From Bacillota bacterium (GTDB taxonomy: Bacteria > Bacillota > Bacilli > Bacillales > Bacillaceae_J): DNA of 7,035 bases. The position numbers and the translations under genes were made by a program. The stretch is taken from positions 1 to 7,035 of the forward strand of contig JAEWMK010000312.1 in NCBI GenBank assembly GCA_023457235.1. The letters run 5' to 3'. Below are positions 6,314 to 7,035 of this stretch, one piece after another (positions within the stretch are counted from its first letter, which is position 1; each line of letters opens with the position of its first letter). The notes below the pieces were generated by a model. That model made no database searches and had not been told where the DNA came from. It saw only the letters and a list, made by a program, of their open reading frames with translations.

Positions 6314-6321
6314 TCACCCCT
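6314..6321 (-). promoter_or_regulatory. Ribosome binding site deciding the regulator start
   Basis: AGGGGTGA with a 5-nt spacer points to GTG 6308. The upstream in-frame GTG 6317 overlaps it and would leave no ribosome site. Confidence 0.65.
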
Positions 6322-6330
6322 ATCTCAAAT

Positions 6331-6346
6331 TCCCAACCGCTTGGGA
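6331..6346 (-). terminator. Hairpin directly after the helicase stop codon, weak terminator or attenuator
   Basis: TCCCAA and TTGGGA form a 6-bp perfect stem with a 4-nt loop (GCGG on the minus strand), beginning at the base after the helicase TAA. Only AUUU follows, so termination would be partial at most. It separates the replication gene from the late regulator, and the regulator's ribosome site starts 9 nt later. Confidence 0.35.
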
Positions 6347-7035
6347 TTATTCACCTTTCACTTTTTCTATTCTTGCTTTCAGTGCTGCCATTAATCGATC
6401 TTGGGTACTTGTTTTATCTGCTAAGGCTACCACCACATCCTCATCGACACCGCCTTCAACAGTCAGATGGTGAATAATAACCTTTTCTGTTTGTCCTTGG
6501 CGGTGAAGGCGCTTGTTAGCTTGCTGATATAGTTCAAGACTCCAGTTCAATCCGAACCAGATCACGTGATTTCCACCTTGCTGCAGGTTTAGCCCGTAGG
6601 CAGCGGAAGCTGGGTGGGCTAGTAAAATATCAATTTGTCGATTGTTCCAATCAGTCTCATCCTGTGGTGTTTTTAACTCTCGAACCCTTAAATGCATTTT
6701 GGCCAACGCTTTTTTTATACGCTCTTTGTCGTGCTGAAAGTTGTAAAAGACTAATGCTGGCTTCCCATTTAGGCCTTCAATCAGTTCCAAAAAGGCTTCA
6801 ATTTTGCAGTTGTGAATGTCGACAATATTTCTATCTTCGTCGTAGACCGCGCCATTGCACAGCTGCAGTAGTTTGTTGGTTAACACGGCTGCTGATCCTG
6901 CATCAATGGTGGCCTCATCCACTTGTAACAGCATTTCCTCTTCTAGTTGCTTGTACGCTTTTTCAGCTTTGCTGTCTAGTAGTACCGGTATGGTGTTGTA
7001 CATAATGTCTGGTAATTCCAAGTAATCTTCTGCCT
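6347..7035 (-). CDS. Phage SNF2-type DEAD/DEAH-box helicase, C-terminal part
   Basis: The reading frame is open at the window edge (AEDYLELPDIMYN), so this is the C-terminal 228 residues of a longer protein; the TTG at 7021 is internal. It is the second RecA-like domain of a superfamily 2 SNF2-like helicase. Motif IV is ALVFYNFQHD (6757-6728). Motif V is ASAAYGLNLQQ (6610-6578). Motif VI is YQQANKRLHRQG (6529-6494), with the arginines expected to contact ATP. The end, EGGVDEDVVVALADK, is also usual. Such helicases are found in phage replication or recombination modules just before the late regulator and terminase, as here. The Walker A and B half is outside the window, so activity cannot be judged. 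The TAA at 6347 is followed at once by a hairpin. Confidence 0.93.
   Translation of the reverse strand, partial: AEDYLELPDIMYNTIPVLLDSKAEKAYKQLEEEMLLQVDEATIDAGSAAVLTNKLLQLCNGAVYDEDRNIVDIHNCKIEAFLELIEGLNGKPALVFYNFQHDKERIKKALAKMHLRVRELKTPQDETDWNNRQIDILLAHPASAAYGLNLQQGGNHVIWFGLNWSLELYQQANKRLHRQGQTEKVIIHHLTVEGGVDEDVVVALADKTSTQDRLMAALKARIEKVKGE

Noticed and set aside
6664..7005. Plus-strand 113-codon ORF opposite the helicase
   Set aside because: Its Cys- and Leu-rich product looks like a reverse-frame artefact, and the minus-strand helicase motifs are clear.
1..7035. CRISPR array, insertion sequence, integrase or attachment site
   Set aside because: No repeat-spacer pattern, transposase, recombinase or terminal inverted repeat is visible in the window.

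Overview
The window is a stretch of a tailed temperate phage or prophage, probably from a low-GC Gram-positive host of the Bacillus type. The evidence is the AT-rich composition, strong AAGGAGG-like ribosome sites, TTG and GTG starts, and gene families typical of SPP1/PBSX-like siphophages. Every supported gene lies on the minus strand, so the transcript reads from position 7035 down to 1.

In transcription order, 7035-6347 is the C-terminal half of a phage SNF2-type helicase from the end of the replication module. 6308-5775 is an ArpU/RinA-like late regulator. 5774-5367 has no long gene. It holds a possible late promoter, a 57-nt stem-loop, a 39-codon gene for a small peptide with a hydrophobic N-terminus, and two smaller hairpins. 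Next come the small terminase subunit (5366-4797) and an unusual 206-bp AT-rich gap with three direct repeats and two palindromes. The large terminase subunit (4590-3184), the portal (3168-1666), a MuF/SPP1 gp7-type minor head protein (1679-117) and the start of a small gene (120 to the window edge) follow.

The genes form the switch from replication to head assembly. The regulator probably turns on the packaging and head operon. TerS and TerL cut and pump DNA through the portal, and the minor head protein is incorporated into or ejected from the capsid. The minor head protein ends in what looks like a BECR-fold (Ntox50/PBECR-like) RNase toxin domain, making it a MuF polymorphic toxin. The ATGA-overlapped gene after it is a candidate immunity gene.

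The least explained elements are the small peptide with its structured leader, the repeats between terS and terL, and the putative immunity gene. The terminases, portal and MuF core are ordinary phage families. No database search was possible, so family names rest on motifs recognised by eye.
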